A DNA stretch of 64,000 nt from Halorussus amylolyticus (GCF_004143485.2 NZ_RXOB02000022.1:124001-188000); one strand, 5' to 3'. Numbered from the stretch's first letter, positions 17,390-26,460 are shown. Notes: a model not told the origin generated them from the sequence alone. Translations and numbers: made by a program.

Positions 17390-17623
17390 CTATCGGAGCG
17401 GCTCGCGCCCGCCGATGAGGTTGGTCGTATCGACCTGCTCGGCGCGCGCGCCGCCTTTCTTGACCTCTGTCGCCGTCATGCATTCGAGGCAGCCGAACAC
17501 CTCGTTGTGATTGTTCCCGAAGACGCGCGCGAAGTCCCGCGTCACGAACGAACCGCAGCTCTGGCACCGGTTCTCCGCCATCGTGTCGTCACCGTGGGTG
17601 AGTCTGTTGTCGGTCGTGGTCAT
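17390..17623 (-). CDS. Small zinc-finger protein (DUF7563-like)
   Basis: This protein of 77 residues, or 63 from an internal ATG at 17581, has a zinc-finger pattern CQSCGSFVTRDFARVF ... VFGCLECM. It resembles the haloarchaeal DUF7563 proteins, which are thought to bind zinc and perhaps nucleic acid. The basic C-terminal tail ends in NLIGGREPLR. It is convergent with leuB. The longer start is recorded because the frame is intact; the shorter start matches the usual length of such proteins better. Confidence 0.65.
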   Translation of the reverse strand: MTTTDNRLTHGDDTMAENRCQSCGSFVTRDFARVFGNNHNEVFGCLECMTATEVKKGGARAEQVDTTNLIGGREPLR

Positions 17624-17736
17624 GCGTGGCGATAGTTACACGCCACTAGAGGCACTTTGTTATCCAGTACCTACACCCCCGTAACCAACCGCTACCGGCA
17701 CCGGTAACCGCTTATTACGGGGTTCCGAGAGTTCGA

Positions 17737-17839
17737 GGACGGTCGCAATCTCCGATGGATTTCGGTCGGACGGTCGCAATCTCCGATGGATTTCGGTCGG
17801 ACGGTCGCAATCTCCGATGGATTTCGGTCGGACGGTCGA
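17737..17839. repeat. Three perfect 31-bp tandem repeats plus a partial copy
   Basis: Units at 17737-17767, 17768-17798 and 17799-17829 are identical (each begins GGACGGTCGCAATCTCCGAT) and a fourth copy stops after about 9 bases. 31 is not a multiple of three and no gene covers the array, so it is non-coding. It lies in the 385-bp gap between the zinc-finger gene and the HalOD1 gene. Confidence 0.9.
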
Positions 17840-17876
17840 TACACCTGTCGCGGGATTCATCGTCAATCGAGACTCA

Positions 17877-17941
17877 CCGCGAGACGAAACTCACCGCCGG
17901 TTCGACCGCGTTCGCGGTCGAACCGGCGGCTGGTCTCGCGG
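17877..17941. repeat. Nested long inverted repeat
   Basis: An inner 17-bp perfect arm (17894-17910 with 17913-17929, core CCGCCGGTTCGACCGCG) is enclosed by an outer 9-bp arm, CCGCGAGAC (17877-17885) with GTCTCGCGG (17933-17941). This could fold into a hairpin or cruciform of about 65 bases just upstream of the HalOD1 promoter. Confidence 0.85.
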
Positions 17942-18008
17942 AAACAAAACGAGTCTACCTGTCACACCGACACTGTTATCAACTAATACTTGTCATATCG
18001 GCGCTCGT

Positions 18009-18317
18009 ATGTCCGATTCCCGAGAGTCGCGCGACGGTCCGCGGCGGCGACACTGGACCGGTCGCGACGAGACGCCCTCCGGTGCGGTCGTCGAAGCCGT
18101 CGCGTCCGCTTCCGGCACCGACGCCAAGGACCTCCCACCGCTCGGCGACCGACTCGACACCGACTCGCTCGACGGCCTGTTCGCTTCGACGGACCCGACG
18201 TCGTCGTCCGGTCGCATTTCCGCCCGAACGGCGGACATGGACGCGGGCCTCGAAGTCCGGTTCGAGTACGCGGGCTACGACGTGACCGTGGCCGACGACG
18301 ACGTGATTTTGGAGTGA
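18009..18317 (+). CDS. HalOD1 output domain protein
   Basis: This 102-residue protein has the haloarchaeal HalOD1 signature: an N-terminal helix (AVVEAVASASGTDAKDLPPLGDRLDTDSLDGLF) and a C-terminal beta segment (LEVRFEYAGYDVTVADDDVILE). HalOD1 domains occur alone or attached to signalling proteins and are thought to be output modules; the partner is unknown. The ATG at 18009 is preceded by an AT-rich promoter-like region. Confidence 0.75.
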   Translation: MSDSRESRDGPRRRHWTGRDETPSGAVVEAVASASGTDAKDLPPLGDRLDTDSLDGLFASTDPTSSSGRISARTADMDAGLEVRFEYAGYDVTVADDDVILE

Positions 18318-18323
18318 ATCGGC

Positions 18324-18560
18324 TTACTCGCCGGGTTCCCACTCCAGTTCGAGTTCGACCGACTCGCGCGCGCCTCGCAGGAACGACGACTCCTCTCGCA
18401 CGTCGATTTCGTACGAGACCTGTTCTCCGGGCGAGAGTCGGACGGTCTTGTTGCCGACCGCCACGTCCGCGTCGGCGGTTCGGAGTTGGGCGGCCAGTTC
18501 CTGCAAGCGGTCGGCGGCCTCCTCGCGGCTCAGTCGCTCCCCGTGAGTGGTCTTGGTCAT
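18324..18560 (-). CDS. amphi-Trp domain protein
   Basis: This 78-residue protein begins MTKTTHGERLSREEAADRLQ and ends VELELEWEPGE, the layout of haloarchaeal amphi-Trp domain proteins. These have a helix followed by an amphipathic beta-sheet with conserved aromatic residues. Function is unknown. Its stop is 7 bases from the HalOD1 stop (convergent). Confidence 0.75.
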   Translation of the reverse strand: MTKTTHGERLSREEAADRLQELAAQLRTADADVAVGNKTVRLSPGEQVSYEIDVREESSFLRGARESVELELEWEPGE

Positions 18561-18697
18561 GGCCGCCGGAACGGCGACCCCCCGGAAGATAGCTGTTGTG
18601 GCGGCACGGAGAGCCGAGATATTTCACTCTCAGAGTATGTAAAATCGACGCTTGACCTTCCGGAACTACCTTTGAACGGGGCGTCCAATCGAAAGCC

Positions 18698-19702
18698 ATG
18701 AAGCGACGCGAACTCCTCCGACGCGCTGGCGCGTTGGCATCGGTCGCCGGTCTCGCTGGCTGTCTCGGAAGCGGACCGCCCGGCGGCGGGGCGAACGACT
18801 CCGGGGACAGCACCGCGAACGAACCCGACGGTACTACCTCGGACGACTCCGAAGACTGCGAACCGACCGAGACCACCGCGGACGACTTCTCGGGCATCGA
18901 ATCCGACGCCGACGAACCGTTCCGGACCGTCTCGGTGGGGGATAGAGACGAGGCGGCGTTCCCCGACAACAACCGCCCGCGAACCGTTCGCATCTGGAAC
19001 GCCGCCGACGAATCGCGGGACATCGACGTTCGCGTCAATCGCGGGTCCGAGACGCCGTTCGACGAGACCGTCGAGTTCGCTGCCGACGCCTACCTCTCGG
19101 TGACGCTCGAAGCGCCTGCGGACTACGGCGTCTCGGTCGGCGTCTCGGACGCCGTGACCGAGCGTTCGTGCGACGCGAACGAGGGAGCAGACACCGGCGC
19201 GAGTACGGGTGCGAGCGCCGAATCCGCCGCGTTCGAAGTTGCTCGGTCGGCGTTCGACTGCAACACGGCCACCATCGACGCGGGCGTCATGCCCGACGGG
19301 AGCGTCGAGACCGTCGAAACCGCGACCACGATGGGGTGTGGCGGTCCGCGACTCGCCGCGACCGAGTTCGACGCCGAGCAGGGCGATTGTGGCACCCAGA
19401 ACACCGCGAGCGTGACCTTCGAGGCCGAATCCGTCCGAATCGAGGGAACGGTCCGGACCCCGACCCCGGCGTGGACGGTCGAGCTCGCCGACACCGACTA
19501 CGACGAGGACGCCGATACGCTGTCCGTGCGCGTGCGCGCGAGAGAATCGGGTAGCACGGACGCCAGCGTCCAGTGCGTCGCCACGATTCCCTACGAGGCG
19601 ACCGCGAACTTCGAGAACGCGCTTCCCGGCGAGGTGGTCGTGACTCACGACACCGACGACGGGGCGACCGAGGTGGCGTCCGAGACGCGCGCGGACGACT
19701 AA
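18698..19702 (+). CDS. Secreted lipoprotein, unknown function
   Basis: This 334-residue protein has a twin-arginine-type leader (MKRRELLRRAGALASVAG) ending in the lipobox LAGC at about residues 19-22. It should therefore be exported and lipid-anchored on the outer face of the membrane. After a Gly/Ser/Asp-rich spacer there are beta-rich stretches (RTVRIWNAADESRDIDVRVNRG) and several cysteines (SAFDCNTATID, MGCGGPRL, GDCGTQN, VQCVATIP) that could form disulfides. No family is recognised. Its stop overlaps the convergent YihY gene by four bases. Confidence 0.7.
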   Translation: MKRRELLRRAGALASVAGLAGCLGSGPPGGGANDSGDSTANEPDGTTSDDSEDCEPTETTADDFSGIESDADEPFRTVSVGDRDEAAFPDNNRPRTVRIWNAADESRDIDVRVNRGSETPFDETVEFAADAYLSVTLEAPADYGVSVGVSDAVTERSCDANEGADTGASTGASAESAAFEVARSAFDCNTATIDAGVMPDGSVETVETATTMGCGGPRLAATEFDAEQGDCGTQNTASVTFEAESVRIEGTVRTPTPAWTVELADTDYDEDADTLSVRVRARESGSTDASVQCVATIPYEATANFENALPGEVVVTHDTDDGATEVASETRADD

Positions 19703-20490
19703 CTCTCGCCCGACGTTTGGCCCGCGAGGACCGCGTTCACGACGGCCCCGACGAGGAACGCGAGACCCGCGAAGTAGAGCCACGTCACGAGGAGGAGGAC
19801 AGCGCCCAGAATCCCGTAGGCCTGATACTGGCCCGCGTTCGCGGCGTAGATTCCGAACCCGACTTCGAGAACCACCCACCCCGCCGCGGCGAACGCCGCG
19901 CCGGGGAGCGCCTCGCCGAGCGACACCGTTATCGGCGGCAGGACGTAGTAGAGCGGGAGAAACGCCACGACGAGTCCGACGAACAGGCCGAGCGTGGCGA
20001 CGACGCCGGAGTACGGAAGCGCGTCCACGACTCCCGAAAGCCCGACGACGTAGCCGACCGCGACCAGCAGGCCGACCGTCAGGCCGAGGAGCGCGACGGT
20101 GACCGCGCCGTCCACGACCTGCCCGACCAGCGACGGTTCGCCCGGCGTGCCGTACGCCTCGGCGAACGCGAGCGAGAGGCCTCGGAAGAGTCGGAGCGCG
20201 CCCCACGTCAGCACGACGACGCTGGCCACGCCCGCGCCGGTCCGACCCTCGGAGTTCGTGAGCGCCATGTGGACGACCTCCCGGCCCGATTCGGAGAGCA
20301 CGCCCTGTATCTGGCGGACGACCAACTGAGCGAACGCCTCGCCGCCGACGAGGCTCCCGACCGCCACCACGAGCAACAGGAGCGGCAGGAGCGAGACGAA
20401 CCCGTAGTAGGCTACGCTCGCCGCGAGAAACGTGATGTTTCGGTCGCGCGATACCCCGACGACTCGCCGGGCGACCCCGAGTACCCCCAT
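19699..20490 (-). CDS. YihY/BrkB family integral membrane protein
   Basis: This protein of about 263 residues has six predicted membrane helices and the family's starting motif (NITFLAASVAYYGFVSLLPLLLLVVAVGS). Later helices include GAGVASVVVLTWGALRLFRGL and QAYGILGAVLLLVTWLYFAGLAFLVGAVVNAVL, typical of PF03631. The family was once linked to RNase BN; its real function, possibly transport, is unsettled. The ATG at 20490 is chosen; a GTG six codons upstream is possible. Confidence 0.82.
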   Translation of the reverse strand: MGVLGVARRVVGVSRDRNITFLAASVAYYGFVSLLPLLLLVVAVGSLVGGEAFAQLVVRQIQGVLSESGREVVHMALTNSEGRTGAGVASVVVLTWGALRLFRGLSLAFAEAYGTPGEPSLVGQVVDGAVTVALLGLTVGLLVAVGYVVGLSGVVDALPYSGVVATLGLFVGLVVAFLPLYYVLPPITVSLGEALPGAAFAAAGWVVLEVGFGIYAANAGQYQAYGILGAVLLLVTWLYFAGLAFLVGAVVNAVLAGQTSGES

Positions 20491-20676
20491 CCCACGGACC
20501 TGTACCACGACCGGACAGATAGGCGATGTGGTTGGTCGAAGATTTGATACGTCGGCGAGGTCGCCGTCGAAACGGCGACCTCGCCGAACGAATCGAGTCG
20601 AAGACGCCTCTCCTCGCCGATTTCGGGGACGTTCCCGACCGCACCGAACTCGGGGACGTACACGACGTGACGAACA

Positions 20677-20684
20677 CTTTTAAT
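20677..20684 (+). promoter_or_regulatory. TATA box of the rpa1 operon
   Basis: CTTTTAAT centred about 28 bases upstream of the rpa1 ATG, consistent with a leaderless transcript. Confidence 0.55.
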
Positions 20685-20707
20685 CCATCCCGAGCAAAGT
20701 GGGGACG

Positions 20708-21976
20708 ATGAGTCTCGACGACCATGCCGAGGGTCTCGCCTCCGACCTCGGTGTCGATAAGGAGGAGGTCAAAGCGGACTTGCAGAACCTCGTAGAGTAC
20801 AGCGTCCCCATCGAGGAGGCCAAACAGAGCCTCCGGCGGAAGTACGGCGACGGCGGCGGCGGGGGGAGCGGCCCCTCCCGCGCCGACATCGCCGACGTGA
20901 CCACCGACAGCGGGAGCGTCACCGTGACCGCGAAGGTCCTGACCGTCGGCAAGCGCTCGATTCGGTATCAGGGCAACGAGCAGGTCATCTTCGAGGGCGA
21001 ACTCGCCGACGAGACCGGAACGATATCCTACACCGCGTGGGAGGACTTCGGTCTCTCGTCGGGCGACACAATCACCGCGGGCAACGCTGGCGTCCGCGAG
21101 TGGGAGGGCAGACCCGAACTCAATCTGGGCGAGTCCACCAATATCGCGTTCGAGGACGACATCGAAGTGCCCTACGACGTGGGCGGCGAAGCCGACCTCG
21201 AATCGCTCGAACCCGGCGACCGGGGAATCTCGCTCGAAGTCGAGGTGGTCGAAGTCGAGCAGAAGACCATCGACGGCCGGGACGGCGAGACCGAAATCAA
21301 GAGCGGCGTCCTCGCCGACGAGACCGCGCGGCTTCCGTTCACCGACTGGGAGGCCCGCCCCGAAATCGCCGCGGGCGCACGCCTTCGGGTCGAAGACGTG
21401 TACGTCCGAGAGTTCCGCGGGGTCCCCTCCGTGAACTTCTCGGAGTTCACGACGGTCGCGCCGTTAGACCGCGACCTCGAAGTCAGCGACACCGCGACCC
21501 GGATGACCGTGCGCGAAGCGGTCGAGTCCGGCGGCGCGTACGACGTGGAAGTCCTCGGGAGCATCGTGGCGGTCCGAGACGGTTCGGGCCTCATCGAGCG
21601 ATGCCCCGAGTGCGGCCGCGTCACCCAGAACGGCCAGTGCCGGAGCCACGGCGACGTGGACGGTGAGGACGACCTCCGCGTGAAAGCCATCGTGGACGAC
21701 GGCACGGGCACCGTGACCGCGGTCCTCGACGCCGAGCGAACCGCCGAGGTGTACGGCGGCGACGTGGACGACGCCAAAGCGCAGGCCCGCGACGCGATGG
21801 ACAAGGAGGTCGTGGCCGACTCGATTCGCGACGAAATCGTGGGCCGGGAGTTCCGCATCCGCGGGAATCTCTCGGTGGACGACTACGGCGCGAACCTCGA
21901 AGTCACCGAGTTCGACGAGTGCGACGACGCGCCAGCAGACCGTGCGAAGGCGCTCCTCGCGGAGGTGGCAGAATGA
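20708..21976 (+). CDS. rpa1: Replication protein A, single-stranded DNA-binding subunit
   Basis: This 422-residue protein coats ssDNA in replication and repair. A helical N-terminal segment (SLDDHAEGLASDLGVDKEEVKADLQNLVEYSVPIEEAKQSLRRKYG) precedes a Gly-rich linker. Three OB folds follow (about residues 65-165, 175-275 and 285-400). The third includes a zinc finger with CPECGRVTQNGQCRSH. The trio with rpap and a phosphoesterase matches the rpa1-rpap1-rpe operon of Haloferax volcanii, which is why the rpa1 name is used rather than rpa3. Confidence 0.88.
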   Translation: MSLDDHAEGLASDLGVDKEEVKADLQNLVEYSVPIEEAKQSLRRKYGDGGGGGSGPSRADIADVTTDSGSVTVTAKVLTVGKRSIRYQGNEQVIFEGELADETGTISYTAWEDFGLSSGDTITAGNAGVREWEGRPELNLGESTNIAFEDDIEVPYDVGGEADLESLEPGDRGISLEVEVVEVEQKTIDGRDGETEIKSGVLADETARLPFTDWEARPEIAAGARLRVEDVYVREFRGVPSVNFSEFTTVAPLDRDLEVSDTATRMTVREAVESGGAYDVEVLGSIVAVRDGSGLIERCPECGRVTQNGQCRSHGDVDGEDDLRVKAIVDDGTGTVTAVLDAERTAEVYGGDVDDAKAQARDAMDKEVVADSIRDEIVGREFRIRGNLSVDDYGANLEVTEFDECDDAPADRAKALLAEVAE

Positions 21977-23715
21977 GTTCGAACGAGTCCGACCAGGGCG
22001 GCGCGGGCCGCCGCGAGGTCGCGTGGCGCGTGTTCGCCGCCGAGTACGACGACGCCAGCCTCGACTACTCCGAAAGCGACGAGGAGCGCGCCCCGAACTA
22101 CGTGGTCACGCCGACTGGCGCGCGAATCAATCGGCTGTTCGTCGTGGGCGTGCTCACGCAGGTCGAACAGGTCAGCGACGACGTGCTCCGGGCGCGAATC
22201 GTGGACCCGACGGGCGCGTTCGTGGTCTACGCCGGGCAGTATCAGCCCGACGAGATGGCGTTCCTCGAAAGCGCCTCGCCCCCCGCGTTCGTCGCGGTCA
22301 CGGGCAAGGCGCGGACGTTCCAGCCCGACGACTCGGACCGCGTGTTCACCTCGGTCCGACCCGAGTCCATCAGTCGCGTGGACGCCGACACCCGCGACCG
22401 CTGGGTGGTCCAGACCGCCGAGCAGACCCTCGACAGAGTTTCGACGTTCGCCGACGCGCTGGAGTCGGACGCGCGCGGCGACGACCTCCGCGCCGCCCTC
22501 GAAGCGGGCGGCGCGGACGCCGGACTCGCATCCGGTATCCCGCTCGCCATCGACCACTACGGCACGACGAAGGCGTACCTCGCGGCGGTCCGTGACGCCG
22601 CAATCGACACTGCGCGCGTCGTGTCGGGCGAACTCGACGCCGACGAGGTCGGCCCGCTCGACCTCGCGCCCGACGAGGGCGGCGAGGTGGACGCCGACTT
22701 CGAGTACTCGCTTTCGGACGCCGAACCGACCGAAATCGCCGAAATCGAATCGAGCGACGAAACGGCCACCGAGGCGGAGACGCCCGAAGCCGAGACGCCG
22801 CCCGCCGAGTCCCGAACCGAGGTCGGCGAGACCGACGCCGCGAGCGAGGGGAGTTCCGAACCCGAACCGACCGAGAGCGTCGGAGAATCGGACGCCTCGG
22901 CGAGCGCCGAGGCGTCCGAACCGAGCGCGAGCGACGACCTCGGCGAGGCCCCGACCAGCACGGTCGATGCGGACGCCGAAGCGAGGACCGAGACCGAACC
23001 GGACGCGTCCGAGGTCGAGGACGCCGAAGACGCCGCCGAACTCCAAGGCGAAATTGGCACCGACGAACCGCCGACCGTCGAGGACGACCAGGAGACGACT
23101 GCCGACGAAGCCGTCGAACCCGAGACCGACGACGGCGACGACGGTCCCGACATCGGCACCGCGGGAGCGGGCGACGAGATGTACGAGATGGACGACGACG
23201 AGCGCCAGGAGACCATCGAGGAACACGGTCTCGAATTCTCGTCGGGGACGGACGTCAGCGACCCGGGCGAGGCCGATATCGAGACGCCCGACGCCGAGAC
23301 GCTTCAGGACGTAGAATCGGCGCAGGGCGGCACGGAGGACGGGGTTGGAACCGACGAGCAGGCTCCCGCTGGCGGCGAATCGGCCGCCGGGGAAGCGCCG
23401 GGTGCGGAAATCGGCGAGGAGGAGACCGCCGACCTTGAACCCGAACCCGAGGACGAGACCGCCGACTCCGAGGGGTCCGACGCCGAACCCGAAGGGGAGG
23501 CGGGCGACAACCCCGAACCCGACAACCTCGAAAACACCGTGATGAACACCATGCAGGACCTGAACGACGGCGACGGCGTCGAGCGCGAGACCCTGCTCGC
23601 GGCGGTCGTCCAGAACTACGACGTGACGCCCGCCGACGTGGACGACGCGCTCGAAGCCGCGCTGATGGCGGGCCGGTGCTACGAATCGGGCGAGGACACC
23701 CTCAAGCCCATCTGA
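21973..23715 (+). CDS. rpap1: RPA-associated protein (COG3390) with long acidic insert
   Basis: This 580-residue partner of RPA has an N-terminal OB-fold region (residues 10-215, with RINRLFVVGVLTQVEQVSDDVLRARIVDPTGAFVVYAGQY) and a C-terminal winged-helix-like domain (ENTVMNTMQDLNDGDGVERETLLAAVVQNYDVTPADVDDALEAAL). Between them lies a Glu/Asp/Ser/Thr/Pro-rich, low-complexity stretch of nearly 300 residues that is surely disordered and makes the protein unusually long. It overlaps rpa1 by four bases. Confidence 0.85.
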   Translation: MSSNESDQGGAGRREVAWRVFAAEYDDASLDYSESDEERAPNYVVTPTGARINRLFVVGVLTQVEQVSDDVLRARIVDPTGAFVVYAGQYQPDEMAFLESASPPAFVAVTGKARTFQPDDSDRVFTSVRPESISRVDADTRDRWVVQTAEQTLDRVSTFADALESDARGDDLRAALEAGGADAGLASGIPLAIDHYGTTKAYLAAVRDAAIDTARVVSGELDADEVGPLDLAPDEGGEVDADFEYSLSDAEPTEIAEIESSDETATEAETPEAETPPAESRTEVGETDAASEGSSEPEPTESVGESDASASAEASEPSASDDLGEAPTSTVDADAEARTETEPDASEVEDAEDAAELQGEIGTDEPPTVEDDQETTADEAVEPETDDGDDGPDIGTAGAGDEMYEMDDDERQETIEEHGLEFSSGTDVSDPGEADIETPDAETLQDVESAQGGTEDGVGTDEQAPAGGESAAGEAPGAEIGEEETADLEPEPEDETADSEGSDAEPEGEAGDNPEPDNLENTVMNTMQDLNDGDGVERETLLAAVVQNYDVTPADVDDALEAALMAGRCYESGEDTLKPI

Positions 23716-24458
23716 TGGCGCTCGTCGAACCCGTTCCCGGCGACCCCGCCGCGGTCGCCGACCTCGGGTCCGAGCGGGCGCTGGTCGTCGCCGACTACCA
23801 CGCGGGCATCGAGCAGGCGCTCCACGCGGAGGGCGTCTCGCTCGCCAGCGCGGCTGGCGAGCGCCGCGAGCGAATCCTCTCGCTGGTCGAGCGAACCCTC
23901 CCAGACCGCGTGATTTTCCTGGGCGACCTGATGCACGCCATCGGCGACCCCGGCGGGGCCGAGCGCGGCGAAATCGAGGTGCTGGTCGAACGTCTCGAAA
24001 TGCGGGACGTGGGCGTCACGCTCGTCAAGGGCAACCACGACGGGGCCATCGAATCGTGGGTCGAGTGCGAGGTCACGGGCGGCGACGGCGCGCGATTCGG
24101 CGACGTGGGGTTCGCCCACGGGCACACGTGGCCCGCGCCCGAGGTCCTCGACAGCGAGGTGGTCTGCGTTGGTCACGAACACCCGGCGGTCCGCTTGGAG
24201 GACGAGGTGGGCGGCAGTCGCGTCGAACGCGCGTGGCTTCGGGGACCCATCGCGCCCGAGGCGTTCACCCGGCGGGGCGGCGAGGTCCGGGAGGGCGCGG
24301 AGCTAATCGTGTTCCCGGCGTTCAACGACCTCGCTGGCGCGACGTGGGTCAACGTCGAGGGACAGGAGTTTCTGGCCCCGTTCCTGCCCGCGGGGTTCCG
24401 GTCGGCGGAGGCGTATCTGCTCGACGGGACGCGGTTGGGCGAGTACGCCGGGGTGTGA
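23715..24458 (+). CDS. rpe: Calcineurin-like metallophosphoesterase of the rpa operon
   Basis: This 247-residue protein carries all metallophosphoesterase signatures: ADYHAG (about residue 30), GDLMHAIGD (about 75), GNHDGAIE (about 105), HGHTWP and GHEHP. It is the third gene of the rpa1 operon, overlapping rpap1 in TGATG. In Haloferax the equivalent gene is co-transcribed with rpa1; its substrate (nucleic acid or nucleotide) is not established. Confidence 0.85.
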   Translation: MALVEPVPGDPAAVADLGSERALVVADYHAGIEQALHAEGVSLASAAGERRERILSLVERTLPDRVIFLGDLMHAIGDPGGAERGEIEVLVERLEMRDVGVTLVKGNHDGAIESWVECEVTGGDGARFGDVGFAHGHTWPAPEVLDSEVVCVGHEHPAVRLEDEVGGSRVERAWLRGPIAPEAFTRRGGEVREGAELIVFPAFNDLAGATWVNVEGQEFLAPFLPAGFRSAEAYLLDGTRLGEYAGV

Positions 24459-24474
24459 GACCCAGTACCGCGAT

Positions 24475-24510
24475 GCGAGACGCCTCGCCGCACGCGGCGA
24501 GGCGTCTCGC
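24475..24510. terminator. 16-bp perfect hairpin after the rpa1 operon
   Basis: GCGAGACGCCTCGCCG (24475-24490), loop CACG, then its exact reverse complement (24495-24510), followed shortly by GAAAAAGG. Its position 17 bases after the rpe stop suggests a terminator or 3'-end stabiliser. Confidence 0.5.
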
Positions 24511-24552
24511 GCGTGAAAAAGGCTATGTAGCCGTCGAACCCAACTCTCGGGT

Positions 24553-25353
24553 ATGAACGAATCGGGCCTGCACGTCCTGCTCGACCAGCAGACGCTGGAA
24601 AACCGCATCGAGTCCGGTGCGCTTCCCGAGTGGGCGGTCGCCCACTACGAGAGCTTTCACGAGGCGATTCTCGGCGAGCGAAACGGGACGCCGTTCCCGT
24701 GCTACTTCGGCGTCGAGTCCGAGAAGAAGGGACTCGGACTCTACTCCTTCTGCGATTCGACCACCGACAAGGACTCGCTGTTCGACCTCGGCGAGACCCT
24801 GCTCGAATACCTCGACACCTACGAAGACCACAGCGAGCGCGCTCCGCTGACCGTCTTCTTCAGGCCGTCCGACGACGTTTCGACCGAGGCCGACTACCAC
24901 GAGGCACTCTGGCACGTCCTCCAGTTCCTACACGTCCACGACCCCGAACCGTGGCCCGACGACATCCCGACTGACCCCGACGACGCCCGCTGGGAGTTCT
25001 GCTTCGGCGGCACGCCGATGTTCCCGACCTCGCGCGCGCCGTTCTACGACGACCGTAAGAGTCGGTACTGCCCGGTCGGACTCGAAATCACGTTCCAACC
25101 GCGCGACGTCTTCGAGGGCGTGACCGCCGACACCGAGGCGGGCCAGCAGGCCCGCGAAATCATTCAGGGCCGCCTCGAAGACTACGACGGCGTCTGTCCC
25201 CACGCCGACCTCGGCGACTGGGGCGTCGAGGGCGACCGCGAGTGGAAGCAGTACCTCTTCTCGGCCGACGACGAGCAGGCTCCCGAGACGTGCCCGATTC
25301 GCGTGACGCGCGAGCATCCCAAGACCGAGATGCCGGTCGGGGGGAACGCATGA
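24553..25353 (+). CDS. YqcI/YcgG family protein
   Basis: This 266-residue protein shows features of the YqcI/YcgG family: an early [35 protein letters not shown], a central [19 protein letters not shown] and the C-terminal [42 protein letters not shown] family member, GntA, is a haem-dependent N-hydroxylase in guanitoxin synthesis, so an N-oxygenase role is possible. The substrate here is unknown. It overlaps the following cysteine hydrolase gene by ATGA, so the two probably act together. Confidence 0.75.
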   Translation: MNESGLHVLLDQQTLENRIESGALPEWAVAHYESFHEAILGERNGTPFPCYFGVESEKKGLGLYSFCDSTTDKDSLFDLGETLLEYLDTYEDHSERAPLTVFFRPSDDVSTEADYHEALWHVLQFLHVHDPEPWPDDIPTDPDDARWEFCFGGTPMFPTSRAPFYDDRKSRYCPVGLEITFQPRDVFEGVTADTEAGQQAREIIQGRLEDYDGVCPHADLGDWGVEGDREWKQYLFSADDEQAPETCPIRVTREHPKTEMPVGGNA

Positions 25354-25946
25354 GTGCTGGTGCTTCGGGTGAGGCACTCGACCTCCCCGAGGACGCCCCC
25401 CTCGTCCTCGTGGACTTCCAGCGCGGCTTGGACGACCCCTCGTACGGCGACCGCAACAACCCCGACGCCGAGGACCGCGCGGCCGACCTCCTCGCGGCGT
25501 GGCGAGATGCCGACCGCCCCGTGGTCCACGTCCGCCACGATTCGCAGGAGGACGACTCCCCACTCCGGGGCGACAGCGAGGGCTTCGCGTTCGTGCCCGC
25601 GCTCGCGCCCGCCGGCGGGCGCGAGCGCGAGGTCGAAATGGTGAAGCGCGTCAACAGCGCGTTCGTCGGGACCGAGTTGGAGTCGTGGCTCCGCGAGCGC
25701 GGCCACGAGACCATCGTCGTGGTCGGCCTCACGACCGACCACTGCGTCTCGACCACGACCCGGATGGCCGACAATCTCGGCTTCGACCCGGTCGTGGTCT
25801 CGGACGCGACCGCGACCCACGGCCGTGAGGCCCCCGACGGAACGACCGTCTCGCCCGAAGAAAATCATCGGGCTGCGCTCGCGCAACTGTACGGGGAGTT
25901 CGCTGAAGTCGCCACCGCGGACGAAATACTTCGGGCGCTCGCCTGA
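25350..25946 (+). CDS. Isochorismatase-family cysteine hydrolase
   Basis: This 198-residue hydrolase has the complete triad layout: Asp in LVLVDFQRG (about D22), Lys in MVKRVNSAF, and Cys in [17 protein letters not shown] with the preceding cis-peptide. The family includes nicotinamidases, N-carbamoylsarcosine amidases and ureidoacrylate hydrolases. The coupling to a YqcI/YcgG oxygenase-type gene suggests sequential action on a nitrogenous compound; this is inference. Confidence 0.82.
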   Translation: MSAGASGEALDLPEDAPLVLVDFQRGLDDPSYGDRNNPDAEDRAADLLAAWRDADRPVVHVRHDSQEDDSPLRGDSEGFAFVPALAPAGGREREVEMVKRVNSAFVGTELESWLRERGHETIVVVGLTTDHCVSTTTRMADNLGFDPVVVSDATATHGREAPDGTTVSPEENHRAALAQLYGEFAEVATADEILRALA

Positions 25947-25984
25947 ATCGTCCGGATTTCGCGGTGGGCGGCGCGATTCGGTAT

Positions 25985-26350
25985 CGGCCGGTGACACCGA
26001 CCACGGAAAACGGCAGGCCGACCGACTTTCGGGGTGGGACTTCCGAAAGACGCGTCTTTCGACGTCCCGTTCGTTCCTCACGGGACTGAAAGGGGCCGCC
26101 CGGTCGCGGGCCGTAGGCCCGTGGTCGTCTCTGTGGGCCACTATTCGCGCCGACGCGGTGCTGTGCGGTGAGGCGCGAATATCCCGCAGAGCGACCGTCT
26201 CGTGAGCGAAGCGAACGAGACCTCGGCAGTCGCAGCCCGCGCAGCGAAGCGAGCAGGACCGTCTTCCGGTGGCGACCGGGCGGGGGCTTTCTGGCTGTTT
26301 TCCGCTGTTGGTTCTGTAGCTCATAGCGACCGGGCGGGGGCTTTCGAGGT
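25985..26350 (+). repeat. Structured repeat element, copy A
   Basis: A CGGTGACACC-type unit at the left is followed by the CGAAAGACGCGTCTTTCG hairpin and GTCCCGT/ACGGGAC. The core GAAAGGGGCCGCCCGGTCGCG leads to the two-part stem GGTCGTCTCTGTGGG...TATTCGCGCC / GGCGCGAATATCCCGCAGAG. The right end GCGACCGGGCGGGGGCTTTC occurs twice (ending about 26291 and 26345). The gap carries no gene and separates the cysteine hydrolase gene from the dehydrogenase. Confidence 0.75.
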
Positions 26351-26460
26351 ATTCACCGACTCGACTGCTTTCGATGTTCACGCTCGACTGCCGTCGCACC
26401 TTTGACCGTCACGTAGATTGCTTCGGTAGGCTTACGAACCGACCGCAAGAATTGCCGGAC

